Under the pieces are notes generated by a model. That model made no database searches. It had not been told where the DNA came from and was given only the letters and a program-made list of their open reading frames with translations. A stretch of DNA of 64,000 bases from Caprella mutica (Eukaryota > Arthropoda > Malacostraca > Amphipoda > Caprellidae). A program made the translations under genes and the position numbers. This document shows, in pieces, positions 18,079 through 25,591 of the stretch. Where the stretch lies: assembly GCA_947561585.1 (NCBI GenBank), contig CANNZV010000267.1, forward strand, positions 62,001-126,000, read 5' to 3'. Numbering within the stretch: position 1 is the stretch's first letter; every line of letters starts with the position of its first letter.

Positions 18079-18681
18079 ATGGTGATGAAAGCACAGCCTA
18101 TTGAAAGGCTATATACAATAGAAGAATATTTATCTTTAGAAGAAAATGCGCTCGAAAAGCACGAGTTTATTAATGGGGAAATTATTAAAATGGCGGGAGG
18201 AACTATACCACATAGCCTAATTTCAACGAATATCTCGGGGGGATTACGTTCAGCATTAAAAGCTAAAAAAGAGAGATATTATGTGATGGGAAGCGATACC
18301 AAAATTCATATTCCTACGGAAAATAGTATTCGTTATTCAGACTCTTTAGTTATTTGTGAAGAAATAGAATTATTAGAAGGACGTAATGATGTGATTACTA
18401 ACCCATTAGTTATCGTCGAAGTATTATCAAAAAGTACCGAAAAATTTGATAGAAGCGGCAAATTTGATAGAAGCGGCAAATTTGACCTGTATCGACTTAT
18501 TCCTAGCTTCCAAGAATATATTATAATTGCTCAAAACCGTCCATTTGTAACTACTTATTTTAGAGAAGATATAGATCTTTGGCGTACGAAAGATACTGCT
18601 GAAATAGAAGCATCTATCTATATTCGGTCGCTAGACGTAAGTATCAAGTTATCAGAAATTTACGATGGTTTGGAGTATTGA
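18079..18681 (+). CDS. Uma2-family endonuclease-like protein with 6-residue duplication
   Basis: About 200 residues of the Uma2/DUF820 family, a PD-(D/E)XK nuclease-fold group of unestablished role. Visible family features are YTIEEYLSLEE, EFINGEIIKMAGG, the acidic strand RYSDSLVI, and NPLVIVEVLSKSTEKFD followed by a KF-LYR segment. An 18-bp in-frame tandem duplication repeats FDRSGK between the EVLS strand and the conserved Lys/Tyr segment. This changes active-site spacing compared with the usual form. The usual PD is SD here. The ATG at 18079 or the one at 18085 is the likely start; an upstream TTG is less likely. The neighbours on both sides are on the opposite strand, so it is a single gene. 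Confidence 0.8.
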   Translation: MVMKAQPIERLYTIEEYLSLEENALEKHEFINGEIIKMAGGTIPHSLISTNISGGLRSALKAKKERYYVMGSDTKIHIPTENSIRYSDSLVICEEIELLEGRNDVITNPLVIVEVLSKSTEKFDRSGKFDRSGKFDLYRLIPSFQEYIIIAQNRPFVTTYFREDIDLWRTKDTAEIEASIYIRSLDVSIKLSEIYDGLEY

Positions 18682-18692
18682 AAGTAGAGAAA

Positions 18693-19652
18693 TTAATTCA
18701 TCATCAACACCTCCACATTATTCGTTCTATCACATTCTTGCAGGGCTTGAAAAGCATCTAAAGACAAAATCAAATGGTTTAGATAGCGTGTTTTTTTACG
18801 AATATCTAAGCGCATTTCTGCGGTATAAATTTCGCCTGCGGGTAAGAATTCTTGCGGTTTTTTTATACCATCTTCTACGAATATTCCACCTAAAGTAATC
18901 GCACCACGAGATAGTTTTGGTACACCTGAAATATAAGCACGGATAGCCAAGTTGTCTTCACTAATCGCTTGATTACCAGTGAGTTTTGCAGGGCCTTTAC
19001 CTTTGTTTATAATCGAATATTCAACGGTCAGCCACTTATCCGTTTGTTTAATGACTTTAATATTTACAAACTCCAAATCTGGGCAATTTTCCAATTTTTC
19101 TTTGATAGCTGCATCGGTTAATTCTTGGCTGCCTTTGGTGGTGAAAACTTCGGTTTTATCGTTCGTATTATTTCCTAAATTTGGTATTGGAAAAGGCGGT
19201 ATATTTTTTTCTGGTTTTTTATTTTCAACAATTGGTTCTTGCGCTTCAATGATTTCTTCTGGCAGTAAAGTCGAAAATTTTAACACATATCCATAAGCCA
19301 TTTCGCCCACTTTGAGGCGGATAGGGGCTTGCCGCAAAGCCAATTCAATATTTTGGCGATAGCCACCAAATTGCAAATCAAAAATAGACCTATCATACTC
19401 TACATTCAAAAATGCTTGTGGATGACTAGGGCTAATATTTATGGCTTTACGACCCGTATTGGTCGCATTAAAAGCTATTTTGATATAGTCTTTTTTCTGT
19501 TTCAAGACTTTCATATTCGACAAATGCAGCCGAAAACCGTGATAACTTTCATCAGTAGTTATCGTAGATTGTGCTTCAGCAGAGAAGCTAGAAAAAATAA
19601 AAATTAGAACTATGAAAATGTGTAGTGCTCTAATCAACAGTGGTTTAAGCAT
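18693..19652 (-). CDS. Secreted protein of unknown function with CARDB-like region
   Basis: A 319-residue protein with a hydrophobic signal peptide ending around FSAEAQ. Both halves look like beta-sandwich segments comparing norms such as FNATNTGRKAINI and EYSIINKGKGPAKL, phrases typical of CARDB/DUF11-like adhesion or scaffold domains. The middle (about residues 140-165) is Pro/Asn-rich linker. Two or three cysteines occur near ENCPDLEF and QECDRTNN. No enzymatic motif was found and no T9SS tail. Its 3' end lies 11 nt from the convergent Uma2 gene. Function unknown. Confidence 0.65.
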   Translation of the reverse strand: MLKPLLIRALHIFIVLIFIFSSFSAEAQSTITTDESYHGFRLHLSNMKVLKQKKDYIKIAFNATNTGRKAINISPSHPQAFLNVEYDRSIFDLQFGGYRQNIELALRQAPIRLKVGEMAYGYVLKFSTLLPEEIIEAQEPIVENKKPEKNIPPFPIPNLGNNTNDKTEVFTTKGSQELTDAAIKEKLENCPDLEFVNIKVIKQTDKWLTVEYSIINKGKGPAKLTGNQAISEDNLAIRAYISGVPKLSRGAITLGGIFVEDGIKKPQEFLPAGEIYTAEMRLDIRKKTRYLNHLILSLDAFQALQECDRTNNVEVLMMN

Positions 19653-19765
19653 AAGAGTGCTTCGTTTTTTGTTAAAATTATTTCATGGCTGTTGATTGGA
19701 TGTTCTGTTGTAAATAGTGTTAGAATGTGTGTATTTTGAATGATAAAATAAATTAAGACATGTCT

Positions 19766-19802
19766 CAATATTCAATCATTCTCTAAATCAATCATTCAAT
19801 CA
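19766..19802. repeat. Solo ATTGAATG-type arm at the Lrp stop codon
   Basis: Read on the minus strand, tandem AATGATTGA units begin inside the last codons of the Lrp-like gene and supply its TGA stop. The same unit type forms the arms of the four-helix-bundle cassette at 24041-24541. Confidence 0.7.
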
Positions 19803-20266
19803 TTAGTACCTAGATGTATTGGTCGATTGATGCTTTCCTGCAAAGATATAAAAGTTTCGGTTCGTTGGATGCCTCCAATCATTTGAATCTTATCATGTAA
19901 CACTTCTCGTAGGTGTTTAGTATCTCGACATACGATTTTCGCGAAAATACTATACTGACCTGTCGTATAATGTGCACTTACAATCTCTGGAATAGCCGCT
20001 AATTCGTCCGCAACTTCCTCATACAAACTACTCTTATCCAAATATATGCCTAAAAATGCCGAAACATCATAACCCAACTCCGAATGATCAATTTGGAGCT
20101 GTGAATTTTTGACAATTCCCATATCCTTGAGTTTATTCATGCGGACGTGTATGGTGCCTCCTGAAACGAATAATTTTTTCGCTAAATCGGTATAAGCTTG
20201 GTCTGCGTCGCGCATCAATTCTTCCAGAATTTGAAGATCTAAACGATCTATCTTGTTTTTTGACAT
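19796..20266 (-). CDS. Lrp/AsnC-family transcriptional regulator
   Basis: About 156 residues beginning MSKNKIDRLDLQILEELM. The N-terminal 60 residues are an AsnC-type winged helix-turn-helix (KLFVSGGTIHVRMNKLKDMGIV). The C-terminal part is the RAM/AsnC effector-binding domain (GQYSIFAKIVCRDTKHLREVL; the final strand contains TETFISL). These proteins act as dimers/octamers on amino-acid-related genes; the target and effector here are unknown. The longer frame would start at 20335, but a promoter box at 20305-20312 lies inside that extension, so the ATG at 20264-20266 is preferred. The stop codon lies in a short tandem repeat. Monocistronic. Confidence 0.88.
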   Translation of the reverse strand: MSKNKIDRLDLQILEELMRDADQAYTDLAKKLFVSGGTIHVRMNKLKDMGIVKNSQLQIDHSELGYDVSAFLGIYLDKSSLYEEVADELAAIPEIVSAHYTTGQYSIFAKIVCRDTKHLREVLHDKIQMIGGIQRTETFISLQESINRPIHLGTND

Positions 20267-20304
20267 TTTTATAAAATTGGGAGGAATAGTTGTTGTGCTT
20301 TTAA

Positions 20305-20312
20305 CAAAGATA
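20305..20312 (-). promoter_or_regulatory. Promoter box of the Lrp-like gene
   Basis: TATCTTTG on the minus strand matches the Bacteroidota -7 consensus, 38 nt upstream of the chosen start. It argues against the longer reading frame. Confidence 0.55.
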
Positions 20313-20342
20313 GGTTTATTTTGTGAAAATAGCAAGTTAGGT

Positions 20343-20400
20343 GTGATTCAGTACAGATTTGTTATGATTTTTATGATTTTCCGATTAGACGTGTACTTAG
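20343..20400. repeat. Left inverted arm outside the IS110 element
   Basis: Starts GTGATTCAGTACAGATTT, then tandem TTATGATTT units, then GTGTACTTA. Its complement is at 21931-22003. A related solo TTATGATT arm lies at the murG stop (51730-51757). Confidence 0.75.
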
Positions 20401-20515
20401 ATTTGTTTTTCTTTCATGTAAAAGGGAGTTATTCAGAGATTGCCTGCCTCTCGTATCTTTGCATCAGGGTAAAAAGATTAAAAAAAGTTGATTGAAAAAT
20501 ATTAATATAGCACCA

Positions 20516-20719
20516 CCGAAAACAGAAGCATCTGCCTCTAAACAACATCCTTGAAAAAGGATGTATGTACTCCTTGAGAAAAGCTCTGTTTTGGGGAGGT
20601 TCTTTAGAGTCTGAATAGTACTTATGGCGTTGCTCATTAGTCAGTTACAGCCGCAATAAAATTACGAGACAAGACGTAGAGAGAGCCACAATTTTAACAT
20701 TATTTCAACCACTTTCATC
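20516..20719 (+). ncRNA. Candidate bridge RNA of the IS110 element
   Basis: IS110-family elements encode a bridge RNA in the non-coding region next to the recombinase, in many cases upstream of it. Here the upstream 204 nt are ORF-free and can fold. CCGAAAACAGAAGC (20516-20529) pairs with GCTCTGTTTTGG (20583-20594), enclosing a hairpin ACATCC/GGATGT (20545-20564). The target- and donor-binding loops were not assigned. The RNA is inferred from family knowledge plus this fold. Confidence 0.45.
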
Positions 20720-21784
20720 ATGTCGAAAAAAACCACAAAAGCAGTTATTGTAAAACAAAATGTTGGTATAGATATTTCCAAAGATGACTTTAAAATTTGC
20801 TTGTATTGCCGTGATAACAATGACCGGAAATTTATCAAAGGAACTCGTACCTTCAAGAATAACTTAAACGGCTTTGAGGGACTGATAAAATGGTTAACAT
20901 CTAAGTGTAATTCGGAGCTTCCTGTTCATATCACGATAGAAGCTACAGGCGTGTATTACGAAAATTTAACGCACTTTTTGTATGCATTGGATTACACGGT
21001 TCATGTCATTTTGCCCAATCAATCTAAAGCCTATGCACAAAGTCTCAATTTGAAATCCAAAACGGATAAAATAGATGCTAAAATGCTAGGCTTAATGGGC
21101 TTGGAGCGAGAACCATCTGACTGGACACCAGCCAGTCCAAAAATGCGGACGCTTAAACAGCTAACCCGTGATAGAGTGGCATTGTTAGAAGAAAAAACAG
21201 CCGTCAGCAATAAACTGCATGCGCTAAATCATTCTTATCAGCCACATAAAAAAGTCATCCAACGAATAAAGCAACGGTTAGCTTTATTAAAAAAGCAAAT
21301 TAAGCAAGTGGAGCAAGAAATCGAAGCGGTCGTCAAGGCAGATGAAGTATTATCAAAAAAAATAGAAAATATCTGCAAAGTCAAAGGACTTGGTATTGTT
21401 ACCGTAGCTACGATTGTTGCTGAAACGAATGGCTTTACCCTGTTCACTTCCCGAGGACAACTGATTAGCTACGCGGGCTATGATGTGGTCGAAAATCAGT
21501 CTGGATTAAAACAAGGCAAAACTCGAATTTCCAAAAAAGGCAATCGACATATTCGACGAGCTTTACATTTTCCAGCCTTGTCTATGGTGAAACATGAACC
21601 ACATTTCAAACAAATGTTTGAACGAATTTTACTCCGAACTGGCATCAAAATGAAAGCCTATGTCGCTGTTCAACGTAAAGCACTTATTCTGATTTACACC
21701 CTGTTTAAAAAAGATATTCCTTATGATGCAAATTATCATAAGAAAACTCAAAAAAAAGAAGAATTAAGCATACTAAATGTGTAG
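20720..21784 (+). CDS. IS110-family transposase (DEDD recombinase)
   Basis: A 354-residue intact recombinase. The N-terminal RuvC-like DEDD domain shows GIDISKDDF (Asp18), ITIEATGVYYE (Glu near 75) and KTDKIDAKML (two Asp near 116 and 119). A coiled-coil linker follows (residues about 150-215). The C-terminal Transposase_20 domain shows the helix-hairpin-helix-like KGLGIVTVATIVAE and the block ENQSGLKQGKTRISKKGN, which carries the conserved nucleophilic Ser, then HIRRALH. It cuts and rejoins DNA as guided by a bridge RNA in studied members. Start at the ATG giving MSKKTTK. No frameshift. Confidence 0.93.
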   Translation: MSKKTTKAVIVKQNVGIDISKDDFKICLYCRDNNDRKFIKGTRTFKNNLNGFEGLIKWLTSKCNSELPVHITIEATGVYYENLTHFLYALDYTVHVILPNQSKAYAQSLNLKSKTDKIDAKMLGLMGLEREPSDWTPASPKMRTLKQLTRDRVALLEEKTAVSNKLHALNHSYQPHKKVIQRIKQRLALLKKQIKQVEQEIEAVVKADEVLSKKIENICKVKGLGIVTVATIVAETNGFTLFTSRGQLISYAGYDVVENQSGLKQGKTRISKKGNRHIRRALHFPALSMVKHEPHFKQMFERILLRTGIKMKAYVAVQRKALILIYTLFKKDIPYDANYHKKTQKKEELSILNV

Positions 21785-21806
21785 ACAGGATACTTATCCT
21801 GCCTAC
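21781..21806. terminator. 26-bp palindrome at the transposase stop
   Basis: GTAG-CAGGATA and TATCCTG-CTAC pair around a two-base centre with one mismatched pair. It overlaps the transposase stop codon. A second hairpin, TTGCC(TCTAA)GGCAA, follows near 21815-21829. Either could end the transcript or belong to the element's right end. Confidence 0.5.
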
Positions 21807-21930
21807 TCTGGATGCTTGCCTCTAAGGCAACCTCCTTTGTGCTACAAAGTTAATATTTTTTCAATGAACTATTTGGTTTTTTACATAGTACCTCAAGGAG
21901 GGCATTCGATGAAATGACCGAGTTTTAGGT

Positions 21931-22003
21931 ACACGTATAAGTACACGCTCTAAGCGAAATCATAACGAATCATAACAATCATAGAAAATCTGCGCTGAAT
22001 CAC
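21931..22003. repeat. Right inverted arm outside the IS110 element
   Basis: Complement of the arm at 20343-20400: AAGTACACG, several AATCATAAC-type units and CTGAATCAC. It holds more tandem units than the left arm, so the two differ in length. The 1.5 kb between arms is filled by the IS110. Confidence 0.7.
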
Positions 22004-22048
22004 GTCTAAATAAGGAAAAAAGCAAGGAGAGAAGTGGGCAAAAAAAAA

Positions 22049-22068
22049 GCCCCGATTCACATCGGGGC
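22049..22068 (-). terminator. Terminator of mqnD
   Basis: GCCCCGAT (22049-22056) pairs with ATCGGGGC (22061-22068) around a 4-nt loop. On the minus strand it is followed by a run of nine Ts, so it is a classic intrinsic terminator for the mqnD transcript. Confidence 0.85.
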
Positions 22069-22252
22069 ATAATAAAAAAAACGAATCTTACAATTCTTTA
22101 ACCAAAACTTACACATTATAGTATATTGCAATACTTGTGCCAGAAATAGGTTTTTTGAATAATATATCTTCTTTTTTTTGGAAAGTAGAATTAGTGAATT
22201 TGTGTATAAGTAATTGATTTTTAGGGCTTTATGAATGGAATTTAATGTGTAA
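22069..22252. other. 3' region of mqnD, no gene
   Basis: AT-rich, between the mqnD stop and its terminator hairpin. No ORF or repeat was recognised. Confidence 0.4.
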
Positions 22253-23098
22253 TTATTTTTCGCTCACAAAAAAATCGTCTTTATAAGCTGGTATAATACC
22301 TCGTTGGTGTGCAATAGAAAATAAAGTGCGAACTGCTTTTCGACCTAATTCGCCCAAATCTAAGGTGAAGTCATTTACATATAAATCAATGTGTTGGTAT
22401 AATACTTTTTCGTCCATTTCCTGCGCATGTTGACGAACGTAATCCCGCGTTCCTTCTGGGTTTTTAAACGCATATGCCACACTTCTCCGCAAGATGCGAT
22501 TTACTTTTTGTTGGACTTCTTTTGGTAATTTTTTAGACACGACAATACCGCCCAAAGGAATAGGTAATTGATAGGTCTCTTCCCAATATTCTCCGCAATC
22601 TAAGAGTTTAATTAAGCCTTTTTCTTTATACGTAAATCTATTTTCGTGAATAATTAGACCCGCATCAACAGCGTCATTCAAAACAGCAGGCTCAATATCC
22701 GAAAACAGCGTTTCGACTTTATGTTGTGCTTTCGGAAAAGCTAAACTTAATAGGAAATTAGCGGTCGTATATTTACCTGGAATGGCGATTTTTGCGGTAT
22801 TAATCTCCTCATTGGTCATTGTTTTTTTCGCAATTAAAAGCGGACCACAATTATTCCCCAAAGCACTGCCCGAGTCAAGCAAATTATATTGATGCAATAA
22901 GTGCCCCAAAGCATGATAACTCAACTTAGTTACGGCCAAATCACCTGCAAAAGCACGCTGATTTAATTCTTCAACATCGCCTAAAAAGACATTAAAAGCC
23001 AAACCTTCGGTATCTATTTTTCCGTGTACCATTGCATCGAATATAAAGGTGTCATTTGGACAAGGTGAGAAACCGAGGGTGATTGTTGTATTATTCAT
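22253..23098 (-). CDS. mqnD: 1,4-dihydroxy-6-naphthoate synthase (futalosine menaquinone pathway)
   Basis: A 281-residue periplasmic-binding-protein-fold enzyme, the usual length for MqnD. The hallmark SPCPNDTFIFDAMVHGK lies at residues about 11-27. KLSYHALGHLL follows, then GNNCGPLLIA and the loop LIIHENRFTY, which carries the conserved catalytic-type His. MqnD converts cyclic dehypoxanthinyl futalosine to 1,4-dihydroxy-6-naphthoate in the cytoplasm. No other mqn gene is adjacent, but a UbiD-family decarboxylase that could act next in the pathway lies at 3913-5793. The gene is monocistronic, with a strong terminator downstream. Confidence 0.93.
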   Translation of the reverse strand: MNNTTITLGFSPCPNDTFIFDAMVHGKIDTEGLAFNVFLGDVEELNQRAFAGDLAVTKLSYHALGHLLHQYNLLDSGSALGNNCGPLLIAKKTMTNEEINTAKIAIPGKYTTANFLLSLAFPKAQHKVETLFSDIEPAVLNDAVDAGLIIHENRFTYKEKGLIKLLDCGEYWEETYQLPIPLGGIVVSKKLPKEVQQKVNRILRRSVAYAFKNPEGTRDYVRQHAQEMDEKVLYQHIDLYVNDFTLDLGELGRKAVRTLFSIAHQRGIIPAYKDDFFVSEK

Positions 23099-23160
23099 TT
23101 TATAAAATATTGATATTCAATTAATTATACAGTTTTGGTGCGTTTTCTTATCGGCAATAA

Positions 23161-23191
23161 GATAATCCATATTTTCAAAATACGGATTATC
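23161..23191. other. Hairpin between divergent mqnD and the pseudouridine synthase gene
   Basis: GATAATCC (23161-23168) pairs with GGATTATC (23184-23191), extended inward by TATTTT/AAAATA with one mismatch. It lies upstream of both genes, so it may be a regulatory palindrome rather than a terminator. Confidence 0.4.
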
Positions 23192-23236
23192 TAGGCTTAC
23201 AGCTAAATACAGCCGAATATTCACCCAAAAAATGCC

Positions 23237-23244
23237 TACTTTTG
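23237..23244 (+). promoter_or_regulatory. Promoter box of the pseudouridine synthase gene
   Basis: TACTTTTG matches TAnnTTTG, 93 nt upstream of the ATG. Confidence 0.45.
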
Positions 23245-23337
23245 CGGCGATTTTAAGAATAGATTAAAAAAATAAGAGGTGATAAATGACTTTTGCAAAA
23301 CGCATTTTTTCATTTTCATTTCTAACTTATTACGACT

Positions 23338-24045
23338 ATGCGCTTGCAAATTTTGCACGAAGATAATCACCTCATTGCGATAAACAAACCGGCGGGGTGG
23401 TTGGTTCAAGGGGACGAGACGGGGGACATGACGGCTGCCGATATTGTCAAGAAATACATCAAACAAAAATACAATAAGCCGGGCGATGTATGGCTTGGTA
23501 TTATTCACCGAATTGACCGTCCGGTGAGTGGCGTGGTGGTTTTTGCGCGTACGAGTAAGGCTTTGACCCGGATGAATAAATTATTTCAAGACCGCGAAAT
23601 TGAGAAGACCTATTGGGCGATTACAACACATCGGCCTGACCCTGAAAATGGGGAATTGACACACTTCATTCGCAAGGATAAAACTAAGAATGTAGCGCGC
23701 GCTTACGACCGTCAAGGCAATCGTACACAAGACGCGAAAGAGTCGCATTTGAGCTATCAGTTATTGGCACAAATTGGCTCTTTACCTTTCATGGAAGTGA
23801 AGCCTACCACGGGACGTCCGCACCAAATTCGGGTACAAATGGCAGCTATTAATTGCCCTATTCGGGGCGATTTGAAATATGGCGCTTATGAACCAAATGA
23901 AGATAAATCTATCTGTCTGCATAGTCGCTCTTTGAAGTTTATTCACCCTGTGAAAAAAGAACCTGTCCTTATCGAGGCGAACTTGCCAGACAAAGGCGTT
24001 TGGAATGAATTTCGACACTTAGTAAGAGATTTTAAGAAGAAATGA
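23338..24045 (+). CDS. RluA-family pseudouridine synthase
   Basis: A 235-residue RNA pseudouridine synthase. The catalytic Asp is in HRIDRPVSGVVVFA (family pattern HRLDxxTSG), preceded by the nucleotide-stacking KPAGWLVQ segment and followed by KTYWAI and TTGRPHQIRVQMA. There is no S4 domain at the N-terminus, so it is the short, single-domain RluA/TruC-like form. The RNA target is unknown. The stop codon TGA is the first part of an ATTGAATG-type repeat arm; the four-helix-bundle cassette follows on the same strand. Confidence 0.9.
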   Translation: MRLQILHEDNHLIAINKPAGWLVQGDETGDMTAADIVKKYIKQKYNKPGDVWLGIIHRIDRPVSGVVVFARTSKALTRMNKLFQDREIEKTYWAITTHRPDPENGELTHFIRKDKTKNVARAYDRQGNRTQDAKESHLSYQLLAQIGSLPFMEVKPTTGRPHQIRVQMAAINCPIRGDLKYGAYEPNEDKSICLHSRSLKFIHPVKKEPVLIEANLPDKGVWNEFRHLVRDFKKK

Positions 24046-24078
24046 TTGAATGATAGGATGAATGAATGATTGAATGAC
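24041..24078. repeat. Left arm of the four-helix-bundle cassette
   Basis: Tandem ATTGAATGN-type units. The 38-bp arm is the complement of 24504-24541 at about 34 of 38 positions and includes the stop codon of the pseudouridine synthase gene. Confidence 0.85.
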
Positions 24079-24114
24079 GGTAAACTGGGAAGACGCACTT
24101 ATAAAAATGATATT

Positions 24115-24492
24115 ATGGGATATACACAAGCAGAAAAGGCAGCTTTTACGCAGTCTATTCAAAAACGATTTAAGACTTTTGTTGTTCGTTTAATACGCTT
24201 TTGCGAAACATTACCAGCTTCTCCGTCGAGGAATGTTATTAATTATCAAATCATTAAATCAGGAAGTTCTGCAGGAGCAAACTATAGAGCAGCTTGTAGA
24301 GCGCGTTCGAAAGCAGAGTTTTTTTCAAAAATGAGTATTGTTGTCGAGGAGGCAGATGAAACAGAATACTGGCTAGAAATTATTAAAGCTAAACCATTTG
24401 TATGTGATGCAATAGAATTAGAATGGCTTTTGAAGGAAATCGGAGAATTACTGAAAATTGTAGCAAGTGCAAGAAGTAATACCAGTCGCTAG
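24115..24492 (+). CDS. Four-helix-bundle protein (S23/IVS type)
   Basis: About 125 residues of mostly helical, charged sequence. The pattern of the four-helix-bundle/S23 family (TIGR02436) is clear: FVVRLIRFCETLP, then IINYQIIKSGSSAGANYRAA and KAEFFSKMSIVVEEADETEYWLEII. In other bacteria this family is known from ORFs inside 23S rRNA intervening sequences and is structurally related to Avd of diversity-generating retroelements; no reverse transcriptase is present here. The longer frame starts at a TTG inside the repeat arm, so the ATG at 24115 is preferred. The gene lies between two inverted arms, like the two GxxExxY genes. Function unknown; nucleic-acid binding is plausible. Confidence 0.85.
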   Translation: MGYTQAEKAAFTQSIQKRFKTFVVRLIRFCETLPASPSRNVINYQIIKSGSSAGANYRAACRARSKAEFFSKMSIVVEEADETEYWLEIIKAKPFVCDAIELEWLLKEIGELLKIVASARSNTSR

Positions 24493-24503
24493 TACTCGTC
24501 TAG

Positions 24504-24541
24504 GACATTCAATCATTCAATCATCCATTCATTCAATCATT
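24504..24541. repeat. Right arm of the four-helix-bundle cassette
   Basis: Complement of 24041-24078 (units CATTCAATCAT). It ends 6 nt before the next gene's ATG at 24548, so it occupies that gene's ribosome-binding region. Confidence 0.85.
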
Positions 24542-24547
24542 ATTAAA

Positions 24548-25438
24548 ATGAAAAATATAACAGTAATAGGCGCAGGCACTATGGGCAACGGTATCGCCCA
24601 CGTCTTCGCCATGAAAGGCTTTAACGTGTCTTTAGTTGACATTTCGCAGGATGCACTCGACCGTGCAGTTGCGACTATCGGAAAAAATTTGGACCGCATG
24701 GTCAAAAAAGAACGTATTTCAGAAGCTGATAAAACGGCGACTCTAAGCAATATCACGACTTATACGTCTATGGAAGATGGCGTTTCTACGGCAGATTTAG
24801 TGGTAGAAGCAGCGACAGAACGCGTGGATTTAAAGCTTGATATTTTCCGTAAAATGGACGTGATTGCGCCTAATCATGCAATTTTAGCTACTAATACATC
24901 CTCTATTTCTATCACGAAGATTGCAGCGGTGACCAAACGCCCTGCTAAAGTGATTGGTATGCACTTTATGAACCCTGTGCCGGTGATGAAATTGGTGGAG
25001 GTAATACGCGGTTATGCGACTTCGGATGAAGTGACGAATACCATTATGGATTTGTCGAAAACATTGGGTAAAATACCAACAGAAGTCAATGATTACCCGG
25101 GTTTTGTGGCTAATCGTATTTTGATGCCAATGATAAATGAAGCGATTTATACGCTCTATGAAAGTGTAGCAGGTGTGGAAGAAATTGATACGGTAATGAA
25201 GCTAGGCATGGCGCATCCAATGGGACCATTGCAGTTGGCGGATTTCATCGGTTTGGATGTTTGTTTGTCAATTATGCGCGTGCTGCATGATGGTTTTGGT
25301 AATCCTAAATATGCGCCTTGTCCGCTATTAGTGAATATGGTGACGGCTGGTAAATTAGGACGTAAATCGGGCGAAGGATTTTATGAATATACGAAGGGGT
25401 CGAAGGATGTTGTGGTGGCAAGTTCGTTTGTGAAATAA
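24548..25438 (+). CDS. 3-hydroxybutyryl-CoA (3-hydroxyacyl-CoA) dehydrogenase
   Basis: A 296-residue enzyme. The NAD-binding glycine motif is GAGTMGNGIA near residue 7. The catalytic His is in IGMHFMNPVPVM with the downstream Asn/Glu, and the C-terminal helical domain contains YPGFVANRILMPMINEA and HPMGPLQLADFIGLD. It interconverts 3-hydroxyacyl-CoA and acetoacetyl-type acyl-CoA in butyrate/beta-oxidation metabolism. Length matches the short (about 290) HBDH form. The longer frame from 24467 would begin inside the four-helix cassette, so the start is ATG 24548. A near-perfect bidirectional hairpin follows. The cassette separates it from the pseudouridine synthase gene. Confidence 0.93.
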   Translation: MKNITVIGAGTMGNGIAHVFAMKGFNVSLVDISQDALDRAVATIGKNLDRMVKKERISEADKTATLSNITTYTSMEDGVSTADLVVEAATERVDLKLDIFRKMDVIAPNHAILATNTSSISITKIAAVTKRPAKVIGMHFMNPVPVMKLVEVIRGYATSDEVTNTIMDLSKTLGKIPTEVNDYPGFVANRILMPMINEAIYTLYESVAGVEEIDTVMKLGMAHPMGPLQLADFIGLDVCLSIMRVLHDGFGNPKYAPCPLLVNMVTAGKLGRKSGEGFYEYTKGSKDVVVASSFVK

Positions 25439-25459
25439 CTGGATTAGATAGCCGAACGT

Positions 25460-25535
25460 GATAGGATGGAACACGGATTTGACGGATTTTAGTAGGTCGT
25501 GTTCTGTGTGACGAGTGCAGTAGGTCGGGTGCGTT
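25460..25535. repeat. Degenerate solo unit of the GxxExxY-1 arm family
   Basis: Contains ACACGGATTTGACGGATTTT and two TAGGTCG copies, the second followed by GGTGCG, as in the arms around 1531-2394, but no cargo gene. It lies just after the dehydrogenase gene. Confidence 0.65.
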
Positions 25536-25555
25536 TTGCTTGCTATTTTAGAAGG

Positions 25556-25590
25556 AAAGGGCTGTACGAAATCATTTCGTACAGCCCTTT
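25556..25590. terminator. Bidirectional terminator hairpin
   Basis: AAAGGGCTGTACGAAAT (25556-25572) is a perfect complement of 25574-25590, with a single central base; the stem begins in A-tract and ends in T-tract. It lies between the convergent dehydrogenase and second giant genes. Confidence 0.85.
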
Positions 25591-25591
25591 A

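Larger units (their letters stand above)
20510..21900 (+). mobile_element. IS110-family insertion sequence
   Basis: A single DEDD transposase gene preceded by about 200 nt of structured non-coding DNA and followed by about 115 nt with hairpins. Exact ends cannot be fixed by eye, because IS110 elements lack usable terminal inverted repeats and long target duplications; the limits are approximate. The element sits in the loop between two inverted TTATGATT-type arms. The gene is intact, so the element may be active. Confidence 0.7.

Noticed and set aside
20487..21899. Additional inverted pairs within the IS110 (GATTGAAAAATATTAATA and CTCCTTGAG with partners on the right)
   Set aside because: The order of the pairs is not nested, and both are short or AT-rich, so they may be chance or internal to the IS ends; not claimed as a structure.
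24115..24492. Four-helix-bundle protein as Avd of a diversity-generating retroelement
   Set aside because: No reverse transcriptase, template repeat or variable region was found near it.
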